Source: Mucilaginibacter mallensis (lineage in GTDB: Bacteria > Bacteroidota > Bacteroidia > Sphingobacteriales > Sphingobacteriaceae). From it: DNA of 64,000 nucleotides. The stretch is from NCBI RefSeq assembly GCF_900105165.1, contig NZ_LT629740.1, positions 2,480,001 through 2,544,000 of the forward strand, written 5' to 3'. The notes below the pieces were generated by a model. It had not been told where the DNA came from and made no database searches. It worked only from the letters and a program-made list of their open reading frames with translations. Both the position numbers and the translations under genes were made by a program. Below are positions 8,038 to 16,784 of this stretch, piece by piece (the stretch's first letter is position 1; every line of letters begins with the position of its first letter).

Positions 8038-8328
8038 AGCCCTTATGAGAAAGATCTAGTTCACATGATAATTTTCAAATTGTAAAGTGATATGGCCTAA
8101 ATTTAGCTAAAATGCTCTTAATTATCAATGGATTAAGAATGTACGGCAGTTTTTTTCAAGTACATTGAAAATTAATTCCCTGTATATTCGATTTTTATTT
8201 TTCACATCGAATAGTTCCTTTGCTAAGCGTGGTTGTATACGCAGTTGCTTTTTCAAAACGATATTCTCCGCAGACCGGGAGGTCAACTGCACCTGTAAGA
8301 CAAGAAAACCTTACTTGTATTAAGCAAT
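8038..8328. other. Intergenic stretch without a recognisable gene
   Basis: This AT-rich stretch lies between the end of the leftward sigma factor gene and the leftward FAD dehydrogenase gene. I see no convincing coding frame, terminator or repeat in it. Confidence 0.5.
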
Positions 8329-9558
8329 TCATCCTAATTTGTCAATTTTCCTTTGAATGGATTGTTTGTCAGGGTGTGTTTTTGCAATGGAAAGTGCCTT
8401 TTGAAAATTCACCTTTGCTTTTTTGTTATCAATATCAGTATAAAGCTCACCAAGCAATGTATAATAAAAGTGATTATCTGACAGATTCAACTTTTCAGCT
8501 GCAATAATAGCTTCCTGTTTTCCATTTGCTTTTGAAAGCGCATAGGTTCTGTTTAGCGCTGCTATTGGTGAATACTCTATTTGCAGCAACCGGTTATATA
8601 GCTGCAAAATATTTCCCCATTTCTCTTTGGTATCAGCAGGCCGTGTATTCCAATAGGCTATGGTGGCTTCCAGGTGATACTTAGAAAGCCTGTCACCGGT
8701 TGTTGCGCAATTTAAAAAATATCCGCCCCTGCCTATTAAATCTGTATTCCAAAGGGTTTGATCCTGGTCATCGTACAAAATAAGCTCACCATTTTCGCTA
8801 ACCCGGGCATCCAGCCGTGAAGCATGAAAGCACATGAGTGCAAGCAAAGCATTTACGTGAGGCTTATTCGTGTTTTTATTTTCGATGAGCATATAGCACA
8901 AGCGAATAGCTTCAAGACATAATTCTTTGCGAACGGTCTGATCTTTACTTGCAGAGTAATACCCTTCACTAAATAGCAGGTAAATAGTCGTTAATACAGT
9001 CTCCAGCCTTTCATTAATCTCTGATTTGGCAGGAAGTTCAATCTTTATTTTCTCCTCTCTTAACCTCTCCTTTGCCCTGTATAGCCGCTTATTTATTGCT
9101 TCTTTGTTTACCAGGAAAGCTTCTGCAATCTCATCAATTCCAAAACCGCATAAAATCCGAAGCGACAAACCTATTTGTGCCTCAGGTGAAATTGAAGGAT
9201 GACAAATTGCAAACATCATTTGCAGCTGGCTATCATTAATGTTTTGTGGTGATAAATCAATTTCAAATTGATGCAGTTCTGAAGAGTTTCCTTTTACTTC
9301 GACTGTAACCTTGTTTTCAAAAGTTGACCTTCGTTGTAAGAAATTTTTTGCTTTATTTTTTGCAACGTTATATAACCATGCCGAAGGTTTTTGTGGAATG
9401 CCCTTAAGCGCCCAGGTTTGGGCAGCTGTAACAAAGGTATCACTGGTTATATCTTCAGCAGTTTCAATCTGGTCGAAGCCAAAACGCTTACAGAGTACCG
9501 AAACTATTTTCCGGTACTCTGATCTGAATAAATGAGGTATTAATTCCTGCTGTTCCAT
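8329..9558 (-). CDS. ECF42-type RNA polymerase sigma factor with C-terminal TPR-like extension
   Basis: Sigma-70 family regulator of 409 residues. The N-terminal ~170 residues hold region 2 (EDITSDTFVTAAQTW, PSAWLYNVAKNKAKNFL) and region 4 (LRILCGFGIDEIAEAFLVNKEAINKRLYRAKERL). The remaining ~230 residues form the helical, TPR-like extension of ECF42/SigJ-like proteins (LFSEGYYS, LCLEAIRLCYMLIENK, YNRLLQIEYSPIAALNRTYAL). In this group the extension is thought to replace an anti-sigma factor. A YCII/DGPF gene sits 47 bases upstream on the same strand, the hallmark partnership of ECF42. A paralogous module lies at 53568-55713. Confidence 0.92.
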   Translation of the reverse strand: MEQQELIPHLFRSEYRKIVSVLCKRFGFDQIETAEDITSDTFVTAAQTWALKGIPQKPSAWLYNVAKNKAKNFLQRRSTFENKVTVEVKGNSSELHQFEIDLSPQNINDSQLQMMFAICHPSISPEAQIGLSLRILCGFGIDEIAEAFLVNKEAINKRLYRAKERLREEKIKIELPAKSEINERLETVLTTIYLLFSEGYYSASKDQTVRKELCLEAIRLCYMLIENKNTNKPHVNALLALMCFHASRLDARVSENGELILYDDQDQTLWNTDLIGRGGYFLNCATTGDRLSKYHLEATIAYWNTRPADTKEKWGNILQLYNRLLQIEYSPIAALNRTYALSKANGKQEAIIAAEKLNLSDNHFYYTLLGELYTDIDNKKAKVNFQKALSIAKTHPDKQSIQRKIDKLG

Positions 9559-9605
9559 AAATATGAGGTCTCTACAAACATTATACTTACAGCAGCTTTA
9601 TTGCA

Positions 9606-9959
9606 TTAATGAACACCATCTCCATTAACAACTTTACGCACTTCTACGCTATTACCCTCTCCCTGTAAAACCGGGCAGCCTTTTGCAAATTCCACCGCTT
9701 CATCAACAGAACTTGCTTTAACAATAATGTAGCCCCCTATGGTTTCCTTAATTTCACCAAATGGCCCATTGGTAACCACATTATTATGATGTACAACCCT
9801 TGCATCATCAAAAGGCAAGCCATTACCGCCACTAAATTTGTTTTGTGAAGCGATACCGCCAATCCAGTCCATAGTTTGCTTCATCCAGATTTGGATTTGT
9901 TCGGGTGAAGCAACCTTTGCGCCATCCTCATGTCTGAAGATCAAAATAAATTCGTCCAT
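9606..9959 (-). CDS. YCII/DGPF-family protein
   Basis: Small alpha/beta-barrel protein of 117 residues of the YCII-related family. The DGPF-type signature appears here as NGPFGEIKETIGGYIIVKA, followed by EAVEFAKGCP and a C-terminal VEVRKV strand. The biochemical activity of the family is unclear; many members are encoded beside ECF42 sigma factors, as here (the sigma gene begins 47 bases downstream). The pair is probably one operon. No signal peptide or membrane segment, so it is cytoplasmic. Confidence 0.9.
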   Translation of the reverse strand: MDEFILIFRHEDGAKVASPEQIQIWMKQTMDWIGGIASQNKFSGGNGLPFDDARVVHHNNVVTNGPFGEIKETIGGYIIVKASSVDEAVEFAKGCPVLQGEGNSVEVRKVVNGDGVH

Positions 9960-10024
9960 TTTGTTTCGATTTTAACTGTTAATAAATATATGAATTACAC
10001 AGATAACAAACGAAACTGCCGGAA

Positions 10025-10312
10025 TTGGACATAGGGCAAAAACTTTTCCCTCACATACGAAACATGGAAAACTGCAATCAGTCAGCTGCGTCAGTAAAAG
10101 AGTTTGCATTATTGGAGGTTCTTTTGTATAATAAAAACCGTGTTATATCCAGGATTTATATAGCCGAGGTTGTATGGAGAATAAATTTCAACAGAGGCAC
10201 AAATTTAATAGACGTTTACATTAACTATTTAAGAAGCAAAATTGACAAAGGCTATTCAAAGCAACTCATACATACCGTAATTGGAATGGGATATATTTTG
10301 AAAGATAGCTAA
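10025..10312 (+). pseudogene. Remnant of an OmpR-family response regulator (DNA-binding domain only)
   Basis: The frame encodes a near-complete winged-helix domain: VKEFALLEVLLYNKNRVISR, then GTNLIDVYINYLRSKIDKG and QLIHTVIGMGYILK, matching the C terminus of CusR/CzcR-like response regulators. The whole receiver domain with the phosphorylatable aspartate is missing, there is no good start codon (only TTG at 10025), and no histidine kinase follows. It is best read as a truncated gene. It points toward the kdp operon 460 bases downstream, which raises the possibility of a lost former regulator, but the resemblance is to metal-response regulators rather than KdpE. Confidence 0.65.
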
Positions 10313-10657
10313 ACATAGTTTATACCTCTTTATTAAACCTAATTCACATTGAACTCGCCAATAAATTTCGGGCCATTTTTTTTTAATAGCAGTAACATTC
10401 TTATACGTGTAAGGAAAAAAGTTCGACGAGGCTAAATCAGGGTTATCAACTAGAAAAACTATCGACTAAACTTATATAAGGTGACTATAAATTATCCTAT
10501 TGAGCACTTTTTTACATATAATATAACCCGATTTATGCTGCATTTTATGTTGGTGTTAAATTTTCTACCACACAGCTATCGCTTAATTAACCGTTCATTT
10601 CTGATATACTCTCTCAAAACAAGGGACTTTTAGTCTTTGCTTTTCCCGGTGATAGGC

Positions 10658-10676
10658 GATTGAATTAAATTCAATC
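10658..10676. promoter_or_regulatory. 19-bp palindrome, candidate activator site of the kdp operon
   Basis: GATTGAATT and AATTCAATC flank a single central A with no mismatch. It lies 60-90 bases upstream of the -24/-12-like elements, the usual place for an NtrC-type activator site, and the window encodes such an activator in the same cluster (19631-20983). Confidence 0.5.
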
Positions 10677-10724
10677 ATCTGTTTTTTAATGTATTAACTA
10701 TTTATTGCGATTCTTTCATTATTC

Positions 10725-10751
10725 TGGCTCCAGGTTTGGTTCCCCTGCTGC
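10725..10751 (+). promoter_or_regulatory. Candidate sigma-54 promoter of the kdp operon
   Basis: Two overlapping -24/-12 candidates are visible: TGGC at 10725-10728 with TTGG at 10736-10739, and TGG at 10737-10739 with CTGC at 10748-10751. Each keeps the spacing of TGGCAC-N5-TTGC but deviates at one or more positions. The first leaves a leader of about 20 bases and seems the better one. Support comes from the sigma-54 activator encoded in the cluster. Confidence 0.4.
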
Positions 10752-10769
10752 AATGAAAAAATAGTAATT

Positions 10770-10934
10770 ATGCAAAAACGAATTTACCACTCTGATAAGG
10801 AAACGGCCGAAAGCCCGGAAGAAAAGGACAAATACACTTTCAAGGACATTCTCGTCATTGTTGTTGCCTGGCTAGTGGCACTGTCTATGGTTTATATCTG
10901 CTACTTAAAATTTAAGTTTTTCCTGCACCACTAA
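10770..10934 (+). CDS. Single-pass membrane microprotein ahead of kdp genes (54 aa)
   Basis: The frame starts MQKRIYHSDKETAESPEEKD, with a charged, probably cytoplasmic N terminus. A single hydrophobic helix follows at about residues 27-45 (ILVIVVAWLVALSMVYICY), then a basic KFKFFLHH tail. I do not recognise a named family. It is the first frame after the leader region, 14 bases before the next microprotein, and in the same direction as kdpFABC, so it is probably co-transcribed. A role as an accessory or regulatory subunit of the K+ pump is an inference from position. Confidence 0.65.
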   Translation: MQKRIYHSDKETAESPEEKDKYTFKDILVIVVAWLVALSMVYICYLKFKFFLHH

Positions 10935-10948
10935 ATAAATAACAAAAA

Positions 10949-11032
10949 ATGATAACCGTAATTTATGTACTGCTCGGCCTGGCTTTCTTCTGGCTCTTTT
11001 TTAAATCCGTAAACTATTTCGAAAAAATCTAA
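10949..11032 (+). CDS. Single-pass membrane microprotein, KdpF-like (27 aa)
   Basis: The frame reads MITVIYVLLGLAFFWLFFK followed by SVNYFEKI: one hydrophobic helix and a short polar end. Length and layout resemble KdpF, and the FEKI ending recalls the PEKF ending of the true KdpF encoded next, so it could be a diverged duplicate. It lies 14 bases after the first microprotein and 6 bases before kdpF. Too short for gene finders; its reality rests on the tight spacing and the typical membrane-helix composition. Confidence 0.6.
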   Translation: MITVIYVLLGLAFFWLFFKSVNYFEKI

Positions 11033-11038
11033 TTCCCT

Positions 11039-11116
11039 ATGATCGCATTATTCATCGTCGCTATAGCCGTGTTTGTCTACATGGTATATGTGCTGCTAAA
11101 ACCTGAAAAATTCTAA
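11039..11116 (+). CDS. kdpF: KdpF, small subunit of the K+-transporting ATPase
   Basis: The 25-residue frame has one hydrophobic helix and ends YVLLKPEKF; the (L)KPE(K/R)F ending is diagnostic of KdpF, the lipid-like small subunit that stabilises the KdpABC complex in the inner membrane. It ends 12 bases before kdpA, the usual position. Confidence 0.9.
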   Translation: MIALFIVAIAVFVYMVYVLLKPEKF

Positions 11117-11128
11117 TTACTAAAAACT

Positions 11129-12844
11129 ATGAACACCGAAATCTCAGGCGTAATTTTTACTTACCTGCTTACTTTGGCCATCGCTATTCCGCTTGGTATT
11201 TACATCGCCCGCATGTTTGGCGGTCAAAAAACCTGGCTGGATTTTATGGCTCCTCTTGAACGTTTCATTTTCCGCTTCAGCGGTATCGATACTAAAAAAG
11301 AAATGAACTGGAAGCAGCATATGCTTGCGCTGCTCACCATTAACAGTGTATGGCTCATTTATGCTTTTTTCTGCTTACTGTACCAGGCGCATTTGCCTAT
11401 GAATCCTGATGGTAATCCAAATCAACCCCCCGATCTGGCATTTAATACAGCCATCAGCTTTTTAGTGAACTGTAACTTACAGGATTACTCAGGTGAGAGT
11501 GGTGTCACTTATTTCACCCAGCATTTTGTGATCATGTTTCTGCAATTCGTTTCAGCAGCTACAGGTATTGCTGCCCTGTTTGTCTTATTCAAGGCATTCC
11601 GGGATAAGGTAACCAATAAGCTGGGCAACTTTTGGGACTTTTTTGTGAAAAGCATTACCCGCGTATTATTGCCATTATCTGTAGTAATGGCCATAATCCT
11701 GGCCTTTAACGGTACGCCCACAAGCTACAAGGGTAAAGATACATTTATTACCCTGCAGGGCGATACTGCACATGTATCAAGAGGCCCGGCAGCTGCCATG
11801 ATCGCCATAAAACATTTGGGTACCAATGGCGGCGGCTGGTTTGGTGCAAACTCGGCTCACCCGCTCGAAAACCCAAATTACCTCACCAATACTGTTGAAT
11901 TGGTAGCGCAAACCATTATTCCGATAGCTTTGGTATTTGCTTTAGGCTTTTACCTTAAAAAGAGAAAATTTGCCTACGTTATGTTTGGTGTGATGACCAT
12001 TGGTATGCTGATGCTGCTTATCCCTACCATGAATGCTGAGATAAATGGCAGCCCAGCCATTGCCAGGATGGGGATCATCCAGCCAACTGGGGCAATGGAG
12101 GGTAAGGAGGTCCGCTTTGGCCCGGCTAATACCGCTTACTGGAATATTATAACCACCATCATTTCTACGGGGTCAGTCAACTCCATGCATGACAGCGCCA
12201 TGCCGGTATCCGGCTTTATGATGATGATGGCCATGATGACCAACTGCTTTTATGGCGGCTGCGGTGTGGGGATATTGAACTTCTATATCTTCATTATTAT
12301 CGCGGTATTCATATCCGGGCTGATGGTTGGGCGAACACCTGAATTTTTCGGGCGGAAAATTGAAGCTCGTGAAATGAAAATCGCATCCATTATAGCTTTG
12401 CTGCACCCTTTTGTTATATTGGTGGGTACAGCAGTATCATCTTACGTGCTGGTACATATGCCAAATGCCAATTGGGCGGTAAAGCCATCCGCATGGCTCA
12501 ATAATCCAAGCTTCCATGGTTTTTCAGAAATGCTGTATCAATACACCTCTTCTGCCGCCAACAACGGGTCTGGTTTTGAAGGGCTGGGAGATAACAATAT
12601 CTTCTGGAACGTAAGCGCGGGTTTTGTACTGCTGCTTGGCCGTTTTTTACCCATCATCGGCCCTGTTGCCATTGCCGGTATTTTAGCCAATAAAAAATTT
12701 ATACCGGAATCTGCCGGCACATTAAAAAGTGATACTTCAACCTTTGGCATTATGGTATTTGCTGTAATTATGATAGTTGCCGCATTATCGTTTTTTCCAG
12801 CCCTGGCATTAGGCCCTATTGCTGAACACTTTTCTTTAAAATAA
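11129..12844 (+). CDS. kdpA: KdpA, potassium-binding and translocating subunit of the Kdp ATPase
   Basis: Inner-membrane K+ channel-like subunit that selects and binds K+ for the ATP-driven KdpFABC pump. The 571-residue length is normal. Selectivity-filter regions of the four repeats are visible, including [46 protein letters not shown] and [14 protein letters not shown]. About ten hydrophobic segments span the protein. kdpB follows after 2 bases. Function at low external K+ is established for the family. Confidence 0.97.
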   Translation: MNTEISGVIFTYLLTLAIAIPLGIYIARMFGGQKTWLDFMAPLERFIFRFSGIDTKKEMNWKQHMLALLTINSVWLIYAFFCLLYQAHLPMNPDGNPNQPPDLAFNTAISFLVNCNLQDYSGESGVTYFTQHFVIMFLQFVSAATGIAALFVLFKAFRDKVTNKLGNFWDFFVKSITRVLLPLSVVMAIILAFNGTPTSYKGKDTFITLQGDTAHVSRGPAAAMIAIKHLGTNGGGWFGANSAHPLENPNYLTNTVELVAQTIIPIALVFALGFYLKKRKFAYVMFGVMTIGMLMLLIPTMNAEINGSPAIARMGIIQPTGAMEGKEVRFGPANTAYWNIITTIISTGSVNSMHDSAMPVSGFMMMMAMMTNCFYGGCGVGILNFYIFIIIAVFISGLMVGRTPEFFGRKIEAREMKIASIIALLHPFVILVGTAVSSYVLVHMPNANWAVKPSAWLNNPSFHGFSEMLYQYTSSAANNGSGFEGLGDNNIFWNVSAGFVLLLGRFLPIIGPVAIAGILANKKFIPESAGTLKSDTSTFGIMVFAVIMIVAALSFFPALALGPIAEHFSLK

Positions 12845-12846
12845 TT

Positions 12847-14874
12847 ATGAGAACTCAAAATACATTATTCCAGGGCGAGCAGGTAAGTATGGCTTTAAAG
12901 CAATCATTTATCAAGCTCGATCCTCGCCAGTTGATCCGTAACCCAGTTATGTTTACCGTGGAGATTGGCACCTTTGTTATGCTGATCGTCAGCATCTATT
13001 CTTTGACAAATAAAGGACAGGGCAGCTTTGGCTACAACTTCACTGTCTTTATTGTACTGCTGCTTACCGTGCTGTTTGCCAATTTTGCTGAAGCTATTGC
13101 CGAAGCACGCGGCAAGGCACAAGCTGAAAGCCTGCGCAAAACCCGTTCAGAAACACCAGCCCGTTTACTGGTTGATGGCAAGGAACAAATGATCATGTCA
13201 TCATTACTGAAAAAGGGCGATATATTCATCTGCGAAACCAATGATACCATCCCTACCGATGGCGAGATCATCGAAGGTATTGCTACCATTGATGAATCGG
13301 CTATTACAGGTGAATCTGCCCCGGTTATCCGTGAATCAGGTGGTGATAAATCATCTGTAACAGGTGGCACCAAAGTATTATCCGACAAAATAAAAGTGAT
13401 GGTAACCACCCAGCCCGGCGAAAGCTTTTTGGATAAAATGATTGCCTTAGTTGAAGGTGCATCACGCCAGAAAACGCCAAACGAAATTGCCTTAACTATT
13501 TTATTGGCGGGTTTTACATTGATCTTTGTAATCGTATGCGTTACGCTTAAACCTTTTGCGGACTATGCTAATACCCCTATAACCATAGCAGCCTTTATCT
13601 CACTTTTTGTTTGTTTGATTCCGACGACTATCGGTGGCCTTTTGTCGGCCATCGGTATCGCCGGTATGGACAGGGCATTGCGTGCCAATGTGATCACCAA
13701 ATCAGGCAAGGCAGTTGAAACTGCCGGTGACCTTGATGTTTTATTACTGGATAAAACAGGTACCATCACCATAGGCAACCGTAAGGCAACCAACTTTTAT
13801 CCTGCAAAAGGCATCAGCGAAGAAAGCTTTGTAATTGCCTGTGTGCTGAGCTCACTTGCCGATGAAACACCCGAGGGTAAGTCGATTGTTGAATTAGCAA
13901 GCCAAAGAAAAACGGCTCCCTCAATCATAGCGCCTAAAAACTCCATATTCATCAAATTTACTGCCGAAACCCGCTCAAGCGGTTTGGATACACCGGATGG
14001 CCTCCGCGTTCGTAAAGGGGCTTTTGATTCCATCAGGAATATGGCCATTAAGGCCGGTCATCAATTCCCAATTGAGGTAGAGGACAATGTAAAGAAGATC
14101 TCATCAAACGGCGGAACGCCACTGGTGGTGTCGCAAAATGAGCAAATACTTGGTGTAATTGAATTGCAGGATATCATTAAACCAGGCATAGCTGAACGTT
14201 TTGAGCGTTTACGTAAAATGGGCGTAAAAACCGTAATGGTTACCGGTGATAATCCGCTTACTGCCAAATTTATTGCAGAGAAAGCCGGTGTGGATGATTT
14301 TATTGCTGAAGCCAAGCCTGAGGATAAAATGAACTATATAAAAGCCGAGCAACAAGGTGGTAAACTGGTAGCCATGATGGGCGACGGTACAAATGACGCC
14401 CCTGCGCTTGCCCAGGCTGATGTTGGTGTAGCCATGAACAGCGGTACACAAGCTGCCAAGGAAGCCGGTAACATGGTCGACCTGGATAATGACCCTACCA
14501 AGCTGATCGAGATTGTGGAGATTGGTAAGCAATTATTGATGACCCGTGGTACTTTAACCACATTCTCTATCGCTAATGATGTGGCTAAATACTTCGCTAT
14601 TGTACCGGCTTTATTTATGGTATCCATACCGGCATTAAAGGCCTTGAATATCATGGACCTGCACAGCCCGGAGTCGGCTATACTATCTGCGGTTATTTTC
14701 AACGCCATCATTATTCCATTATTAATACCATTGGCTTTAAGAGGGGTAGCCTATAAACCAATAGGAGCGAGCGCATTATTGCGTCGCAATCTATTGATCT
14801 ATGGTTTAGGGGGCGTCCTGATCCCTTTTATCGGTATTAAATTCATTGATCTGATGGTAGCTCTGTTCATATAA
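12847..14874 (+). CDS. kdpB: KdpB, P-type ATPase subunit of the Kdp pump
   Basis: Catalytic subunit that hydrolyses ATP through a phospho-aspartate intermediate. The phosphorylation motif DKTGTIT has its aspartate at residue 302; TGES in the actuator domain (~residue 156) and the hinge [19 protein letters not shown] are intact. Membrane helices occur near residues 35-80, 215-265 and 570-675. The 675-residue length is normal. Translation starts 2 bases after kdpA, and 40 bases separate it from kdpC. No missing residue was noticed. Confidence 0.98.
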   Translation: MRTQNTLFQGEQVSMALKQSFIKLDPRQLIRNPVMFTVEIGTFVMLIVSIYSLTNKGQGSFGYNFTVFIVLLLTVLFANFAEAIAEARGKAQAESLRKTRSETPARLLVDGKEQMIMSSLLKKGDIFICETNDTIPTDGEIIEGIATIDESAITGESAPVIRESGGDKSSVTGGTKVLSDKIKVMVTTQPGESFLDKMIALVEGASRQKTPNEIALTILLAGFTLIFVIVCVTLKPFADYANTPITIAAFISLFVCLIPTTIGGLLSAIGIAGMDRALRANVITKSGKAVETAGDLDVLLLDKTGTITIGNRKATNFYPAKGISEESFVIACVLSSLADETPEGKSIVELASQRKTAPSIIAPKNSIFIKFTAETRSSGLDTPDGLRVRKGAFDSIRNMAIKAGHQFPIEVEDNVKKISSNGGTPLVVSQNEQILGVIELQDIIKPGIAERFERLRKMGVKTVMVTGDNPLTAKFIAEKAGVDDFIAEAKPEDKMNYIKAEQQGGKLVAMMGDGTNDAPALAQADVGVAMNSGTQAAKEAGNMVDLDNDPTKLIEIVEIGKQLLMTRGTLTTFSIANDVAKYFAIVPALFMVSIPALKALNIMDLHSPESAILSAVIFNAIIIPLLIPLALRGVAYKPIGASALLRRNLLIYGLGGVLIPFIGIKFIDLMVALFI

Positions 14875-14914
14875 TGGAACTATCCATCAAATAAAAATTA
14901 AAAAAATAGAAATC

Positions 14915-15481
14915 ATGAAAACTTATTTATTGCCATCTATAAAATTAACCGTCATCCTGTTGGTGATCCTGGGAGGGATCTATCCACTGGCTATTGCCGC
15001 TGTAGGAAGGTTCTCACCTGGGCATGGTGATGGAGAAACCATCAGTTATAAGGGACACGTAGTGGGCTATGCGAACATCGGTCAAAAGTTCACTAAGGAC
15101 GAATACTTCTGGTCACGCCCCTCAGCTGTTGATTATCATGCCGACGGTTCCGGCGGATCAAACAAAGGGCCTACAAATCCTGACTATCTAAAGGATGTGA
15201 ATGCCAAAATCGATACATTTTTAAAGCACAACCCAGGTATAACCCGTGCACAGATACCTGCCGAACTGGTTACCGCTTCGGGCAGTGGTCTTGATCCTGA
15301 CCTATCACCCGCCGGTGCAAAAATTCAGGTTGCACGCATAGCTCGTATACGCGGTATTCCAGCCGAGAAGATCAATGCTATTATTGAAGCTACAACCGAA
15401 CAACCTTTATTGGGCATGTTTGGCCCGGCCGAAGTAAACGTGCTGAAACTAAATGTGGCACTTGATGAATTGAAAAAATAA
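14915..15481 (+). CDS. kdpC: KdpC, accessory subunit of the Kdp pump
   Basis: 188-residue subunit with one N-terminal membrane helix (LPSIKLTVILLVILGGIYPL) and a soluble domain that assists ATP binding by KdpB. Family motifs are clear: FWSRPSAVDYHADGSGGSN, ASGSGLDPDLSPAGAKIQ and the VNVLKLNVALDEL tail. It completes the kdpFABC set and is followed by a hairpin and the porin gene. Confidence 0.97.
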   Translation: MKTYLLPSIKLTVILLVILGGIYPLAIAAVGRFSPGHGDGETISYKGHVVGYANIGQKFTKDEYFWSRPSAVDYHADGSGGSNKGPTNPDYLKDVNAKIDTFLKHNPGITRAQIPAELVTASGSGLDPDLSPAGAKIQVARIARIRGIPAEKINAIIEATTEQPLLGMFGPAEVNVLKLNVALDELKK

Positions 15482-15489
15482 ACCACCAA

Positions 15490-15524
15490 ATCACTCCGGC
15501 AAAAAATTTTATTGACGGAGTGAT
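15490..15524 (+). terminator. Hairpin between kdpC and the porin gene
   Basis: ATCACTCCG (15490-15498) pairs perfectly with CGGAGTGAT (15516-15524) around a 17-base loop. No T tract follows, so it may be a processing or attenuating hairpin rather than a full terminator, allowing reduced read-through into the porin and regulator genes. Confidence 0.45.
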
Positions 15525-15570
15525 CATTAGAGAAATTCAATCCCAAAAACAACTATAATATAATCGTATA

Positions 15571-16629
15571 ATGAATAAAAAATTAATATTGCTTGCCTTT
15601 TTTGCTGCTGCCGCATGTACCGCTAAAGCTGCTGTAAATAATTTGGATACTACTAAAATGGCCGGAGATCCGCCTTTGACCATATCGGGTTCTGTAGATG
15701 CCTACTATAAATATGATTTTTCGGGTCATAAGAATATACCTACCAGCTTTGCCAATAACCAAAACTCTATTTCTATCGGTATGATAGACCTGGGTTTAAA
15801 GAAAAAAGTTGGCAACGTCTCCTTTGTAGGCGAAGTATCGTTCGGCCCCCGCAGTGATCAATCACTCCCAACCGCGAATACAAATTATCACATCCAGAAT
15901 TTATATGTTTCATATGATGTAACAGATAAATTGAACCTGACAGGTGGCTATATGGCAACCTTTATTGGGTATGAAGTCATCAGCCCGGCTGGTAACTTTA
16001 ATTACTCCACATCCTATCTGTTCACTAACGGCCCGTTCCAGAATGCGGGTGTTAAGGCAACTTATGCTTTTTCTGATAAGGTAAGTTTGATGGCAGGTAT
16101 TTTTAATGATGAATGGAATGTTTACCAGTCGGCTCATAATGTAGATGCCTTTGGCGCACAATTATTTCTGGCGCCTGCAAAAGGGTGGACGGCCTATATT
16201 AACCTGCTTACAGCCAATAACAGTACACCAACATCAGGTACAGAAATTGATTTAACAACCGCTTACCAAATTACAAATGCTTTTAAATTGGGATTGAACG
16301 CAGCAGACTACTCAGCAACCGATGGGGCCGGAACAGGTGGCTTTGAAGGAGTAGCCTTATATCCGCAATTAGCAGTATCAAAAATGGTTACTTTAGGATT
16401 AAGGTGTGAGTATTTCAAAAACAAGGCAGGTACTTACCAGTCGGCTGGGCCAGCTGCCGGTGAATCAGTAACTGGGTTAACATTAACGGCCAATATTAAG
16501 GCTGGCCCTTTAACTTTAATTCCGGAAGTGAGACTGGATAATGGATCAAAAGATATGTTTATGGATAGCAATGCCGCGGCTATTAAATCTGCATCGCAAT
16601 TTGTATTAGCGGCTGTTTATGCTTTCTAA
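15571..16629 (+). CDS. Outer-membrane beta-barrel porin linked to kdp
   Basis: 352-residue protein with a signal peptide (MNKKLILLAFFAAAACTAKA) and alternating amphipathic beta strands ending in an aromatic residue (VLAAVYAF), as expected for a barrel inserted by BAM. It resembles the OmpL-like beta-barrel porins of Bacteroidota (bbp2 family); SVDAYYKYDF near the start is characteristic. Its place between kdpFABC and the kdp regulators suggests that it lets K+ or other small solutes across the outer membrane under the same conditions. The specificity is not visible. Confidence 0.8.
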   Translation: MNKKLILLAFFAAAACTAKAAVNNLDTTKMAGDPPLTISGSVDAYYKYDFSGHKNIPTSFANNQNSISIGMIDLGLKKKVGNVSFVGEVSFGPRSDQSLPTANTNYHIQNLYVSYDVTDKLNLTGGYMATFIGYEVISPAGNFNYSTSYLFTNGPFQNAGVKATYAFSDKVSLMAGIFNDEWNVYQSAHNVDAFGAQLFLAPAKGWTAYINLLTANNSTPTSGTEIDLTTAYQITNAFKLGLNAADYSATDGAGTGGFEGVALYPQLAVSKMVTLGLRCEYFKNKAGTYQSAGPAAGESVTGLTLTANIKAGPLTLIPEVRLDNGSKDMFMDSNAAAIKSASQFVLAAVYAF

Positions 16630-16710
16630 CATAAGTATTGAATGATAAGCATGTGCTTACACTATAGGTTTGTTGGTTGGTGAGTTAGTCAAGCCGGTTA
16701 AAGTTCATGC

Positions 16711-16747
16711 AAAAGGGGATGTAAAAGCGTCCCCTTTTATAGGTTTT
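16711..16747 (+). terminator. Terminator after the kdp-linked porin
   Basis: AAAAGGGGA (16711-16719) pairs with TCCCCTTTT (16730-16738) around a 10-base loop, followed by a short T-rich run. It separates the structural genes from the sensor genes. Confidence 0.65.
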
Positions 16748-16784
16748 TAAAAAAATGAGTTTAATAAGGCATTACAGCAATTAA

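Larger units (their letters stand above)
10313..10769 (+). other. Leader region of the kdp operon
   Basis: The 457 bases between the response-regulator remnant and the first kdp microprotein hold no gene. They carry the palindrome at 10658-10676 and -24/-12-like elements at 10725-10751, listed separately. I see no recognisable riboswitch, including no obvious c-di-AMP (ydaO) fold. Confidence 0.5.

Noticed and set aside
8220..8507. Plus-strand frame of 95 codons
   Set aside because: Most of it is antisense to the C terminus of the ECF42-type sigma factor and it has no recognisable protein pattern.
10313..10660. c-di-AMP (ydaO) riboswitch upstream of kdp
   Set aside because: I looked for it because of the K+ context but saw no conserved ydaO elements.
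12173..12406. Antisense His-rich frame inside kdpA
   Set aside because: It is a shadow of the strongly conserved kdpA frame; the His run comes from the reverse complement of Met-rich codons.
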